DNA of 25,846 bases from Gammaproteobacteria bacterium UBA2168 (GTDB lineage: Bacteria; Pseudomonadota; Gammaproteobacteria; Pseudomonadales; Azotimanducaceae): the NCBI GenBank assembly GCA_002327525.1, contig DCWG01000152.1:1-25846 (forward strand), in the 5' to 3' direction. Made by a program: the position numbers and the translations under genes. Position 1 is the first letter of the stretch. Every line of letters starts with the position of its first letter. Below the pieces are notes generated by a model. That model searched no databases, was not told where the DNA came from, and saw nothing but the letters and a program-made list of their open reading frames with translations. Below, piece by piece: positions 1 to 8,410 of the stretch.

Positions 1-1028
1 CGCCCGCCAGCCGCGATGCCCGCCAGCGTGGTGGAGAACAGGATGCAGAAAGCACCCGTCGCAAACAGCACCTTCGCCCAGGGTCCGAGCGTCTCGGTGA
101 ACATGCCGCTGAGCGCGATGATCGTGTCGTTGCCGCTCGGCACCTCCCCCACGGCGTTCAGCACTCCCGCTCCGAGCAGGTAGAACGGCACGGTGGCGAA
201 AGTGAGGATGATCAGCGTCACCCAGACATCCGTTCGCAGCACAGCCAGCCAGCCACGCGCGCGCTCGAGCCACTCGGGCGAATCGTCACGTTCGCCCACA
301 CGTCCCGGGTAGCCCTTCTCGATGCACCAGTAGGTGTACGCCGAGATTTCACCGGAATTGACACCTGTGTATCCGTATGCAGCCAGCGCCACCACGGCGA
401 ATTCGGTCGGAAAGGAAAAGGAGAAACCCGCAGCCAGATCATCCAGGTTCGTCGCATACTCGGTGCCCTGCATCAGCAATGCACAAACCAGCGTGATGAA
501 GGTGAAGGACATCACCAGCCCGAGCATCACGGTCTCAAGCCTGCGGTACCCACCGGTGCCGAGGATGAACGCCGTCACACAGGCCACCGCACCCGTGCTG
601 ATCAGCGGATCGATGCCAGGGAACAGCAGCGACACCGCGAGCCCCGCCCCACCCACTATTCCGCCAAGCCCCGTGATGCCCGGCAGAAAGTTCAACAGTC
701 CCAACAGGATGGGCCAGGAAACCGCTCCCCGCGGCCCCGCGATCTTGCCCGGCAGACGGTTCAGCGCACGCAGGTAAGTATCGCCAGAGAGCACTGTGTA
801 ACGCCCGAGTTCCGCCTGGACGATGGATTTGCTCCAGCACGCGAACAACATCCACCATAACAACACATAGCCTGCCGCAGCGCCCAACGAGGCTGTCAGA
901 ATGATTTCTCCGGATCCGACGATGGATCCCGACACGATTACGCTGGGACCGAGATACCCCAGGCGCGCGCGCCAGGTGTCCGGCGGTGCGAGCACAGCAC
1001 CGCCCGGTTGAGTGTACGGATCTGCCAC
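1..1028 (-). CDS. Nramp-like divalent metal transporter family membrane protein (3' end beyond window)
   Basis: An uninterrupted frame runs from a GTG start (complement of 1026-1028) off the left edge, about 342 codons. A strong ribosome binding site, AAGGGGAA (complement of 1032-1039), sits just upstream and fixes the start. Hydrophobic segments alternate with short loops. The N-terminal motif GPSVIVSGSIVGSGE (residues 28-41 or so) and the later YGYTGVNSGE and YTYWCIEKGY motifs are those of the Nramp-related transporter family. The canonical Nramp metal-site motifs DPGN (TM1) and MPHN (TM6) are not seen; the corresponding places read GSGE and a YTGVN-like stretch. The ion transported is therefore open (Mg, Mn or something else). 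The protein should lie in the inner membrane. The family assignment is fairly sure; the substrate is not. Confidence 0.8.
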   Translation of the reverse strand, partial: MADPYTQPGGAVLAPPDTWRARLGYLGPSVIVSGSIVGSGEIILTASLGAAAGYVLLWWMLFACWSKSIVQAELGRYTVLSGDTYLRALNRLPGKIAGPRGAVSWPILLGLLNFLPGITGLGGIVGGAGLAVSLLFPGIDPLISTGAVACVTAFILGTGGYRRLETVMLGLVMSFTFITLVCALLMQGTEYATNLDDLAAGFSFSFPTEFAVVALAAYGYTGVNSGEISAYTYWCIEKGYPGRVGERDDSPEWLERARGWLAVLRTDVWVTLIILTFATVPFYLLGAGVLNAVGEVPSGNDTIIALSGMFTETLGPWAKVLFATGAFCILFSTTLAGIAAGG

Positions 1029-1092
1029 GAATTCCCCTTATCAGAGGGCAACTATAGCAAGCTGCGGCCATCCGGCGAGCACTGCCTACTCA

Positions 1093-1290
1093 TCAGGTCA
1101 GCGACCGTGCTAACTTCGCGATTGCGTTCAGCAACATCTGGGTCGCAAGCAACACCAGCAGCATGCCCATCAGACGCTCCAGAGCCCGCAGGCCGAGGAT
1201 GCGCATGATGAAAGGAGATGTCGTCAGCACGATTGTGCACCCCACCCAGGCCAGCACCAGCGCCGTGCACCACTCCCATATGCGTACCGG
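1093..1290 (-). pseudogene. 3' remnant of a MarC-family membrane protein gene
   Basis: The last ~65 codons of a minus-strand frame ending at 1093 read as the two final membrane helices of a MarC/YhgN-family protein: a hydrophobic stretch with VGCTIVLTTSPFIMRILG, then the family-typical LRALERLMGMLLVLLATQMLLN and a short basic tail. MarC proteins are about 200 residues long with six membrane segments. Nothing resembling the first four segments is present upstream (1291-1500), where the frame becomes Arg/Ser-rich and unlike a membrane protein. I read this as a 5'-deleted remnant. It lies tail-on behind the Nramp-like gene's start, on the same strand. Confidence is good for the family and high for truncation. 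Confidence 0.65.
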
Positions 1291-1539
1291 TTCCCTGGAG
1301 CTAACCCTGATGTAGCAGAAATCTACACGCCCAGAGTGCCTACGACTCGTCCTATACCTGGCACTTCGCGCCGGAGCAGCACCTGGCCGGTATTGGCGCC
1401 ACCTGGAGCGGGGCCTGCCAAACCGGTGCGACACCGCCTTGTCCAGCCGCGGCGATCTCGGGCCAGTTCACGCCGTACTCCGCCAGAAAGGTGATGAAAT
1501 CGTGTACACTACTCTGTTTAAACGCAAAGAACTAGCGAC
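1291..1539. other. Stretch without a supported gene
   Basis: Between the MarC remnant and the hydrolase start, short open stretches exist on both strands but none has a start, ribosome site and recognisable protein together. It may hold decayed coding DNA and must include the promoter of the downstream hydrolase gene; no convincing -35/-10 pair was identified. Confidence 0.4.
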
Positions 1540-2433
1540 ATGCGAAGCTCCCTGAGCCAGTCGGTGGTGCTGGCCCTGGTAGTGCTGATATGTGCCGCTC
1601 CAGCGACCGCGCGGTACACGCAGGATCAGAACATGACGGTCGCCCGAATGAACGGTATCGACATCGCCTACACCACCACGGGCAACCCGGAACATCCAAC
1701 CGTGCTGCTGATCATGGGCCTCGGTGCATCGCACAGGCTGTGGGGTGAGGATTTCGTCAATCGAATCGCTGACGCCGGTTTCCACGTCGTATTGTTCGAC
1801 AACCGCGACACGGGCCAGTCAGCGTTCCTGGAGGAACTCGGCGAACCAATGATCTTGTGGGAATTCATCAAGAACTGGTTCGGTTTCGACGTCGACGCAC
1901 CGTATACGCTCAGTGACATGGCGGCCGACGGCATGGCCGTGCTCGATACGCTCGGTGTCGAGCGGGCCCACATCGTCGGCGCCTCGATGGGGGGGATGAT
2001 CGCTCAGATCATCGCGGTGGAACACGCAGCCCGAATACGGTCTCTGGTTTCCATTATGTCGACCACGGGCGCGCCACATCTCCCGCAACCTTCCAACGAC
2101 GCCAGAACCGGTCTACAGAACGCCGCAGATCCGGACGAGGACGTGGCACAACGTCTCTCCGCGATGGGCTTTCATCCGGAAGCAATGCCGCGACAGATCA
2201 CGGCCATACTAGCTGCGGGAGATCGTTCCGATCAGGTCACGACCATCTCGGCACCGACGCTCGTTCTGCATGGTGAAGATGACATGCTGCTGAAGCCGCC
2301 CCACGGCGAACACACTGCAGCACTCATCGAAGGCTCGAAACTGATCATCTATCCCGGCATGGGGCACAACATGCCACCCGAGGTGGTACCGAAGCTGGCA
2401 AGCGACATGGTTACGCACATGTCGGCCTACTAG
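1540..2433 (+). CDS. Exported alpha/beta-fold hydrolase
   Basis: A 297-residue alpha/beta hydrolase. Residues 1-24 form a Sec signal peptide (hydrophobic LALVVLICAAPA core, ATA-R cleavage-like site), so the enzyme probably works in the periplasm. The order of elements is classical: oxyanion-hole region with MGLGAS around 59-64, nucleophile elbow G-A-S-M-G-G with Ser149, acid Asp in HGEDD (Asp248 likely), and catalytic His276 in GMGHNMPP. It matches the large family that contains haloalkane dehalogenase/epoxide hydrolase relatives and pimeloyl-ester esterase-like enzymes. Substrate is unknown; ester or lactone hydrolysis is most likely. It converges on nudC with only a 20-base gap, and I see no obvious terminator hairpin between them. 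Confidence 0.88.
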   Translation: MRSSLSQSVVLALVVLICAAPATARYTQDQNMTVARMNGIDIAYTTTGNPEHPTVLLIMGLGASHRLWGEDFVNRIADAGFHVVLFDNRDTGQSAFLEELGEPMILWEFIKNWFGFDVDAPYTLSDMAADGMAVLDTLGVERAHIVGASMGGMIAQIIAVEHAARIRSLVSIMSTTGAPHLPQPSNDARTGLQNAADPDEDVAQRLSAMGFHPEAMPRQITAILAAGDRSDQVTTISAPTLVLHGEDDMLLKPPHGEHTAALIEGSKLIIYPGMGHNMPPEVVPKLASDMVTHMSAY

Positions 2434-2453
2434 CGAACCTCTGGCTCACTGAC

Positions 2454-3380
2454 TCACCATCTCACCTCATCGTAGGCCCAGGCGCGTATCAGGTGGTGAG
2501 CAATAGCCATGGGCCCGGGCAGGCGCAGTTCACGGGTGCGCTGCTCCAGAGCCGCGGTCACCAGATCGCGCTCGAACCAGCTGACGTCCGCCATTTCTTC
2601 GGTATCGATGCGGATTTCCGTAGAAAGTGCGGTTGCGTGGCAACCGATCATGAGTGAGGAGGGAAACGGCCAGGGCTGTGACGAGTGATAGCGTACGTCG
2701 CCGACCGTGATTCCGGCCTCTTCCGCCACTTCCCGGCGCACCGCCTCCTCGATGGATTCGCCCTGATCGATAAATCCCGCCAGTGCGGAGTACATACCGG
2801 TACGCGCAAGCGGCCCTTTCGACTGTCCCAGAAGGCAACGCTCCCCGTCGACCACGGCCATGATGGCCACTGGATCCGTACGCGGAAAGTGCTCGGCGCC
2901 ACAGGCCACACAACGCCGCAAATGACCCCCGCGCGCCTGTTCGGACTCCTCGCCGCAACTGCTGCAGAAACGATGGCTGCGGTGCCAGCCGAGCTGCGCG
3001 CGGCTCTGGGCGAGAATACCCGTCTCCGCGCGGCTCAATGTCATGGCCGCGCTCCGCGACTCCTGAAAAGACACGCCTTCACCCAGCCCCAGTTCATGAT
3101 GTGGATCGTCGATCTCCGACAGATCAATGGCGAAGTGCGCAAGGTCGTGGCTCATACCGAGGAACACCGGCGGCAGCGTGGTGCCCAGCCGATCGACTTC
3201 CCCCGCCTCCAGCCATACGAGACGCGGCTGTTCCCGGGTATCCACCAGCACGTTGAGTTGCCACAACGCCAGAAAGCGCGCATGCGCGCTCTTTCTTGTG
3301 CCTTCAAGCCAACGCTCGTCACGACGCAGCACATCCGCCCGATCGAGAGGGTTTCCCGCAAACGTATGTAAGACGCTCAT
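2454..3380 (-). CDS. nudC: NAD+ diphosphatase / NADH pyrophosphatase (RNA deNADding Nudix hydrolase)
   Basis: A 308-residue protein with the full NudC architecture. An N-terminal domain is followed by a four-cysteine zinc ribbon (Cys139, Cys142, Cys157, Cys160) and then a Nudix box (about 202-224) with the catalytic R-E-x-x-E-E core at Arg216-Glu221. The NudC signature SQPWPFP lies at 234-240, a fixed distance after the Nudix box. The family hydrolyses NAD(H) to NMN(H) and AMP and removes NAD caps from RNA in the cytoplasm. Length is slightly above the E. coli protein (257) because of a longer N-terminal domain, as in many proteobacteria. The ATG at 3378-3380 gives the expected N terminus, though no strong ribosome site is visible. 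Confidence 0.95.
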   Translation of the reverse strand: MSVLHTFAGNPLDRADVLRRDERWLEGTRKSAHARFLALWQLNVLVDTREQPRLVWLEAGEVDRLGTTLPPVFLGMSHDLAHFAIDLSEIDDPHHELGLGEGVSFQESRSAAMTLSRAETGILAQSRAQLGWHRSHRFCSSCGEESEQARGGHLRRCVACGAEHFPRTDPVAIMAVVDGERCLLGQSKGPLARTGMYSALAGFIDQGESIEEAVRREVAEEAGITVGDVRYHSSQPWPFPSSLMIGCHATALSTEIRIDTEEMADVSWFERDLVTAALEQRTRELRLPGPMAIAHHLIRAWAYDEVRW

Positions 3381-3502
3381 GGCGTGAGCATTCCGTTGAG
3401 TAGGCTCCCGTCAGCGGAGCGCACTCCCGTCTCCCCTGGTCGAACCTCCGGAGAGTCTTCCCACGCAAAGGGCGCTGAGAAAAAAACCTGCTGAGTCAAT
3501 CG

Positions 3503-3601
3503 TCACCTCAATTGCTTTCTGAGGATGGGCCGCGCCGGTTTGCGCCGCGCCACCACTTCGAATCCGGCGCGCAAGAACTGATCCAGCGATCCACGCCACA
3601 T
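3503..3601 (-). pseudogene. 3' remnant of a GNAT acetyltransferase-like gene
   Basis: A short minus-strand frame (32 codons, preceded by an in-frame stop at 3602-3604) reads GSLDQFLRAGFEVVARR followed by KPARPILRKQLR. This looks like the last strand-helix and basic tail of a GNAT family N-acetyltransferase, where 'aromatic-G-S/T-x-x-x-F-x-x-A-G-F-x-E-V-A-R-R' followed by 'R-P-I/V-x-R' closes the domain. No acetyl-CoA binding motif or other upstream part is present. I infer the head of the gene was deleted. The match is from memory of the family and short, so the family call is moderate. Confidence 0.45.
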
Positions 3602-3636
3602 TTACGCGACCGACGGCCGGGTGGGCCTGTTCATGC

Positions 3637-4548
3637 TCATCTGTCGTCGATCAGATGCCGCAACGCGATGGTGTGTTCCACGGTGGTGCCACAACAGCCA
3701 CCTACCAGATTAGCACCGGCTTCCAACCAGCGTTCGACGAATTTCGCATAATGTTTGGCGTCGAGGTCTCTGCGCATCTCCAACCCCGTGGCGGTAGGCT
3801 GATCGCCCTCGAGCGTCCAGTTGTTCGGCACGTCCGTAAACACATTGGCATACCCCCCGACAATCTCGAAGCCCTGCCCAACGAGTTGCTGCATCGCTTC
3901 CCCGATGCGCTCGGGCGGACAGCAATTGACCATGATACCCACCGGCTGGTATTCGGCCACCGCGGCGATGGCGTCTGCCAACGCCTCCCCGCTGCGCAGC
4001 ACCGCAGGCTCCCTATCATCCAAGGTAAACGAAACGATGAAAGGCTTCCCCATCGTGCTGACGGCACTCGCCGCCGCTCGTGCTTCGATACTGTGCGACA
4101 TGGTCTCGCACAGGAACAGATCAACGTAATCGGCGAGTGCAGCCGCCTGTTCTGCGTACTGCGGCGCGATGACATCGAAAGGCAGTACCAGATCCGGCCG
4201 ATAGCTGCCGTTGAGCGGTGGTAGTGAACCGGCGATCTGCACGGGGCGCCCACTCTCCCCAACCGCCTGGCGTGCCAATTTCCCCGCGGTTCGATTCAAT
4301 TCCTCAAAGCGTGACTCGATGCCTTCTTTGGCCAGATCACCGCGGATTACGCCATAGCTGTTGGTCGTGATAACGTCAGCTCCGGCTTCGATGTTTTCAC
4401 GATGCACCGCCACCACCTCGTCCGGCGCCTCGTACAACGACGCAGCCGACCAGATCGTTCCCGGGACACGCACACCGCGCATCTTCAGATCCTTGCCCAT
4501 GCCCGCATCGAGCAGGCGCACCACCTGGGTCGTCATCACCCTCGCCAC
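3637..4548 (-). CDS. Homocysteine S-methyltransferase family protein
   Basis: A 303-residue TIM-barrel protein of the homocysteine S-methyltransferase (Pfam S-methyl_trans) family. The zinc/thiol ligands are all present: Cys209 (or 210) in VNCCPP and the Cys285-Cys286 pair in GGCCGT. The N-terminal LLDAGMGKDL replaces the usual DGGxGTxL, and ITTNSYG (60-66) is a family hallmark. Such enzymes transfer a methyl group from S-methylmethionine, AdoMet or betaine-type donors to homocysteine in the cytoplasm; the donor cannot be told here. The first in-frame start is GTG (complement of 4546-4548); an ATG four codons later (complement of 4534-4536) is an alternative, and neither has an ideally spaced ribosome site. 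Confidence 0.88.
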   Translation of the reverse strand: MARVMTTQVVRLLDAGMGKDLKMRGVRVPGTIWSAASLYEAPDEVVAVHRENIEAGADVITTNSYGVIRGDLAKEGIESRFEELNRTAGKLARQAVGESGRPVQIAGSLPPLNGSYRPDLVLPFDVIAPQYAEQAAALADYVDLFLCETMSHSIEARAAASAVSTMGKPFIVSFTLDDREPAVLRSGEALADAIAAVAEYQPVGIMVNCCPPERIGEAMQQLVGQGFEIVGGYANVFTDVPNNWTLEGDQPTATGLEMRRDLDAKHYAKFVERWLEAGANLVGGCCGTTVEHTIALRHLIDDR

Positions 4549-4606
4549 TGGTAACAGACCAGGAGATTACCCTGGATTGATTGCCTGCGCTCCTTGCGCA
4601 AACTAC

Positions 4607-7057
4607 TCAGGATCCGAACCGGTACCGTAGTTTCACCACAAACGTATTGGCGATGGGGTCGGTCCACGCATCGCTCGCCAGATCCACGAAATCCTGGCCG
4701 TGCAGGAAGGTGCCGATATCGGACATACGCGTGTAGACGACGAAGAGATCCGAAAGCGGAGCGATCTCCCACCGGTAGCGAACCTGCACCACCATGTCGG
4801 AGATGGCGAAGTCACCCGGCGGACCCGCGTGTTTACCGACCTTGACGAGATCACCGGGTTCATCGGGAACCAGGAAATAATTCCGCTCCCTGGCCCGGAT
4901 ACCCACCCACTGCATGGAGACTCGAAACTGCTGCTTGGCGCTCAGGAAATACTCGATGCTGAATTTAGGCATCCACTGCTCTGCATCGAACGAAGTGAAG
5001 TTCTTTCCCTCCTGATGCAGCAGCCATCCTTCCCGGTCGAAGTAGGTCACCCCTGCGGCTAGGCTGAAGCGATCAGAAGGTCGCCACTCGAAACTCGCCG
5101 AGTAGTTGAACGTATCGCCACCGAGATCCTCATTCATCCAGCCGGCGCCCAAGCTGTAGGAGAACGGTTTGGAGGAGTCCGAGGTGAACTCGAGGGAAGC
5201 ACTGGACTTTTCCTCGATGCGGTACGTGCCATTGCCGAAGCTGTTGAGATCGTCGTACGCCCCGGGGAAGAAGCTGCCACGGAATATAAATTCCGTCAGA
5301 TTGTCGAACGTCGTCCGGTTGCCGATTATGATCCCACCTCCGTTGAACAGATGGTCGCTGTTGCGCTGCATGAATCCCCGAATATCGAACTGATTCGATC
5401 GCGCCCAGGACAGGTTGGACGATGTGCGAGTGTGGGCACTGCGGATTCGCAAGTGGTCGTTGCGGGACAAAAAGCCGAGATCGTTGATGTCAAAATGCTC
5501 ATCAAAATATTCGATGCCCAATCGTTGCCGTACTCCCTGGCGAAAGTTGTACTCGAAATCGATGAATCCCCCATAACCGCGCTCGGCATCCTCGACATCC
5601 GAGGTCATCACCTGGCCATCGACGGCGAGGTTGCCTTCCTTACTCAAGTAGTGTCCGTCGATGCCCTGCACGTAGGCATCTCGCTTCGGATTCACCACGG
5701 CGGTGGACAGGAATCCCAGTGCCCGATAGGTACCTCCCGTTCGATTCTGATAAAGAAGCCTAGCGATACCGTAGTCGCTGGTGTGCTCCTCGAAACGCGT
5801 TAGGCTGCCTGCGGCATCCACACCGTGAAACTTCGCGTCTTTCTCGAAAGCACCCAACACACCGTAGCGCAGGTTGCCATGCTGCCCCGTCAGTTTGGCA
5901 GCCCCTTCCAACTCCACCGGACGGATCAGATCGCGCTTGTCTATGCTCACCCCGGCAGATGTCGTGGGTGTCAGCGGTTTACCGCCGATGCGGCGCGTGT
6001 TGACCATGGTGTAGGGATCGCCGCGCTGTCCCACGCCTCCGCTGCGTGTGTCGGCCCTGGCCGTGGCGATGAAGATCTCCTGCCCTTCCTGGAAGAACAG
6101 CCGTTTCTCGGGGAAGAAAGTCTCAGTGGCCGTGAGATTGATGACGACATCGTCGGATTCCACACCACCGAAATCAGGATTCAACGTCGCGTTCAGCTGG
6201 AAATTGGTCGACGGTCGCCAGAACAGGTCGATGCCGGTCTTGTAACTCACCTCATCGTCGATCTCATCACTCGTCACTGCCGTGAAAGGGTAGATGTTGT
6301 ATTGCTGACGGGGAGCGACTCCGCGCACCTCCACGGGTTGCAGAGCGGACATGAAACGCTGTTTGGTTCTCGGCAACGCGGGCCAGCCCCAGCGTTCGTC
6401 GAGATAGGCGACTTTCCGGGAGAAGTAGACTCCCATACGTCGAGTCACACCCGATACCGGCATCGACACCGTACCCCATGGAATGAACATTTCTGCACTC
6501 CATCCGTCTTCGGTTTCCACACTTGCGCTCAGCCAGGGCCCGTCCCACTCATTTGACAACAGGCGCTCGGGCAGCACCGTTCCATCCGACAGAGAACCGC
6601 CGAGGTAGACTCCAAACCAGTAGCCGTAGCGGGCCTCACCCGTGGTGTCGATGGTCAGATTGATACTGTCCCGGTTGAGCCGCAGGTTGTCGCGGCCCGA
6701 GAGGCGGGCGATGAGGGTATCCGGCGGTTGTATCATTCTGGCGCCGACGTACAACCCTCTGTCCGTGTGGAACATACGAATCAGCGTGGCATGAGCACCC
6801 CGCTTCAGCGTATCCGGATCCAGTACTACGAAGTCATCATATGCGGACAACTGCCGCCATACTAGTTCGTCGAGCACCCCGTCTATCCGCACGGCCGAGT
6901 CTGCCTCGCTGAAGGGCGCGAGTCTGATGACCTCGCCGCCCTGGAGATCGACCACAGTCGGTTCCATGGCGCAGACGCGCGGAGCATCAACACACGAACT
7001 CAGCAGACCAAATGCTGCGATCAGGACAACGCAATGATGAATACGCATTAGCGACAT
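4607..7057 (-). CDS. DUF5916 outer-membrane-type protein with N-terminal CBM9-like domain
   Basis: About 816 residues from the ATG at 7055-7057; an in-frame GTG at 7075 would add six residues. The N terminus is a signal sequence ending in a lipobox-like LLSSC (Cys22). Next comes a CBM9-like beta-sandwich (about 55-240; D-G-x-L-D-E-x-x-W near its start). After it comes the DUF5916 hallmark: LNPDFGGVES at about 292-301, then NLTATETFFPEKR and FFQEG. The rest is rich in alternating aromatic/polar strands and ends in an aromatic-rich strand, RYRFGS, like an outer-membrane beta-barrel. Function of DUF5916 proteins is not established; roles in surface carbohydrate or macromolecule binding have been assumed. 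The gene stands alone between the methyltransferase and UspA genes on the same strand. Family call is firm; the lipoprotein reading is inference. Confidence 0.85.
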   Translation of the reverse strand: MSLMRIHHCVVLIAAFGLLSSCVDAPRVCAMEPTVVDLQGGEVIRLAPFSEADSAVRIDGVLDELVWRQLSAYDDFVVLDPDTLKRGAHATLIRMFHTDRGLYVGARMIQPPDTLIARLSGRDNLRLNRDSINLTIDTTGEARYGYWFGVYLGGSLSDGTVLPERLLSNEWDGPWLSASVETEDGWSAEMFIPWGTVSMPVSGVTRRMGVYFSRKVAYLDERWGWPALPRTKQRFMSALQPVEVRGVAPRQQYNIYPFTAVTSDEIDDEVSYKTGIDLFWRPSTNFQLNATLNPDFGGVESDDVVINLTATETFFPEKRLFFQEGQEIFIATARADTRSGGVGQRGDPYTMVNTRRIGGKPLTPTTSAGVSIDKRDLIRPVELEGAAKLTGQHGNLRYGVLGAFEKDAKFHGVDAAGSLTRFEEHTSDYGIARLLYQNRTGGTYRALGFLSTAVVNPKRDAYVQGIDGHYLSKEGNLAVDGQVMTSDVEDAERGYGGFIDFEYNFRQGVRQRLGIEYFDEHFDINDLGFLSRNDHLRIRSAHTRTSSNLSWARSNQFDIRGFMQRNSDHLFNGGGIIIGNRTTFDNLTEFIFRGSFFPGAYDDLNSFGNGTYRIEEKSSASLEFTSDSSKPFSYSLGAGWMNEDLGGDTFNYSASFEWRPSDRFSLAAGVTYFDREGWLLHQEGKNFTSFDAEQWMPKFSIEYFLSAKQQFRVSMQWVGIRARERNYFLVPDEPGDLVKVGKHAGPPGDFAISDMVVQVRYRWEIAPLSDLFVVYTRMSDIGTFLHGQDFVDLASDAWTDPIANTFVVKLRYRFGS

Positions 7058-7262
7058 ATTCTCGAAAACCACCAAACCCCACCCGACAACCTACCAGTGA
7101 CGGATTCAACCTTCAGATGCATCAAAGACGAATCGAGCAAATGCGCTACCCAGACCTCTAAGCGTGCAAGAGTCAGGATATACGTAGGCGGGCCTCCTGA
7201 CGATTGAAGTGTTCTTCATCATCGGCATCCACGCCGTCGGGTCGACTATGGCACATCCCGCG

Positions 7263-7715
7263 TCAGCCCTCTTCGACAGAGTGGATCTTCACCACCAGTA
7301 CATCGCACGGCACGCCGTGCAGCACTGCATTTGCGGTAGAGCCGAGTATCAGTCCGAGGCCGTGCTTGCCGTGAGTACCGATCACGATGAGATCGGTTTC
7401 GAGTGTCGATGCGAGTTCTCGAATCTCGACCGCTGGTGCGCCGATCAGTACCCTCACGTCGTCGAACCCATACTCCTTGGCGAGTGCACCGAGGCGCTTT
7501 TCCGCCTGTTTTTTGGCTTCCTGCTCGAACGTGACGATACCGGTACCGACCGTCGCCACCATGTCCAGGCCACCATACACATTGGTCAGGGGCTTGATCA
7601 CGGTGACTACACTCACGCTCATATTCCCGTCGCCGGCCACTGCCCGGACTGCCGCCATGACCTCATCCGCCTCCTCGGTCAGATCCACCGCAACAAGTGC
7701 TTGTTTGTAGGCCAT
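7263..7715 (-). CDS. Universal stress protein (UspA family)
   Basis: A 150-residue single-domain Usp. It starts with the beta1 strand ALVAVDL (6-12) and has the nucleotide-binding loop G113-T-H-G116 ... G125-S126 near the C terminus, followed by TANAVLHGVPCDVLVV. The spacing between the glycines is eight residues, one less than the textbook G-x2-G-x9-G-S/T, which is common in the proteobacterial ATP-type Usps. It is a cytoplasmic stress/hypoxia-responsive protein in most relatives. A broken paralog lies at 13164-13559 with the same LGSTANAVLHGV tail. It sits 230 bases from the globin remnant and the fixLJ pair, on the opposite strand, so the two units are divergent. Confidence 0.93.
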   Translation of the reverse strand: MAYKQALVAVDLTEEADEVMAAVRAVAGDGNMSVSVVTVIKPLTNVYGGLDMVATVGTGIVTFEQEAKKQAEKRLGALAKEYGFDDVRVLIGAPAVEIRELASTLETDLIVIGTHGKHGLGLILGSTANAVLHGVPCDVLVVKIHSVEEG

Positions 7716-7948
7716 CTCGCTATCCCAACATTCAGATTCAGATGCATGCTAACCTATATGTGCGCGTGCTTTTGAGCCATCGTGGGATACCCCTGAGACT
7801 CTTCGGTTTCTACATAATCGCCAACAAGAGACGCTGTCCCCACAATGGATGCAATCCGTATACCATGCGCGGCGATAGGGTCGAAATCGCTACGGCGAGT
7901 ACCGGGGAAGGACGCAATCAACCACTGTCAGGCCGAGGGTCGATCTGA
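7716..7948. other. Divergent intergenic region between uspA and the globin/fixLJ unit
   Basis: No protein-coding stretch with support. This region must hold the promoters of both the leftward Usp gene and the rightward globin remnant. I looked for an FNR/FixK-type box (TTGAT-N4-ATCAA) and for riboswitch-like structure and found neither with confidence. Confidence 0.4.
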
Positions 7949-8378
7949 ATGCCGTTGGACAATCCCCGCTTCACCGAATCCTACAAGCGCCTGCTCGGAC
8001 AGGGTACGGGGCGCGATCGTGATGCGGGAGCGTATTTCACCCGCTTCTGCGAGATCTTTCTGCGCTACCCCGGGGTGGCGGACCTGTTCGCCGACACTGA
8101 AGTGCACCAGCAAGTGCAGATATTGAAGAAGTCGTCCTTCCATCCGGTAACCTTTGGGCTGTTGAACAAACCCACGCCGGAACTGGAACGTCTGGGCTCG
8201 ACTCATGCCATCTCGGCGTTCCCGTGGAGATGTTCGACGACTGGATGGAGGCACTGCTGGAAACGGTTGCGGAATACGATCCTAATTACTGCAAGGAGAC
8301 CGGCTTGCCTGGTGCTGGGCGCTGGCGCCCGGTATCAGATTCGTGAAATCGGTTCTGCAGCGACACAAGCGAGGTTAG
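7949..8378 (+). pseudogene. Bacterial single-domain globin gene, disrupted by two frameshifts
   Basis: The first ~89 codons (from ATG 7949) read as the N-terminal two thirds of a bacterial globin: helices A-B with YFTRFCEIFLRYPGVADLF, the CD-corner-like phenylalanine, helix E, and an LERLGSTHA stretch whose His is a good candidate for the proximal heme ligand. Reading then moves to the -1 frame near 8210-8216 (LGVPVEMFDDWMEALLETVAEY, helices G) and again by -1 near 8304-8307 (AWCWALAPGIRFVKSVLQRH, helix H) before a TAG at 8376-8378. Restoring one base at each point would give a full-length globin of about 143 residues. It lies 32 bases upstream of the FixL-type kinase on the same strand. Either a recent pseudogene or two single-base assembly errors. 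Confidence 0.75.
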
Positions 8379-8410
8379 CGCCTAGCACCTGATTACGCTA
8401 TTTTGCAGGC

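Noticed and set aside
535..1071. Minus-strand open frame of 178 codons
   Set aside because: It lies in another frame of the Nramp-like gene, is Arg/His/Cys-rich, and the true frame has a ribosome site and clear membrane segments.
1320..1530. Short open stretches on both strands with protein-like composition
   Set aside because: Neither has a start with ribosome site or a recognisable family; possibly eroded coding DNA but not supportable.
5825..6556. Long plus-strand open frame of 243 codons
   Set aside because: It is the antisense of the DUF5916 gene; its product is His/Arg-rich, has no family likeness and no ribosome site.
7716..7948. Possible riboswitch or FNR/FixK box before the globin
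   Set aside because: No consensus FNR palindrome and no known riboswitch core could be recognised by eye.
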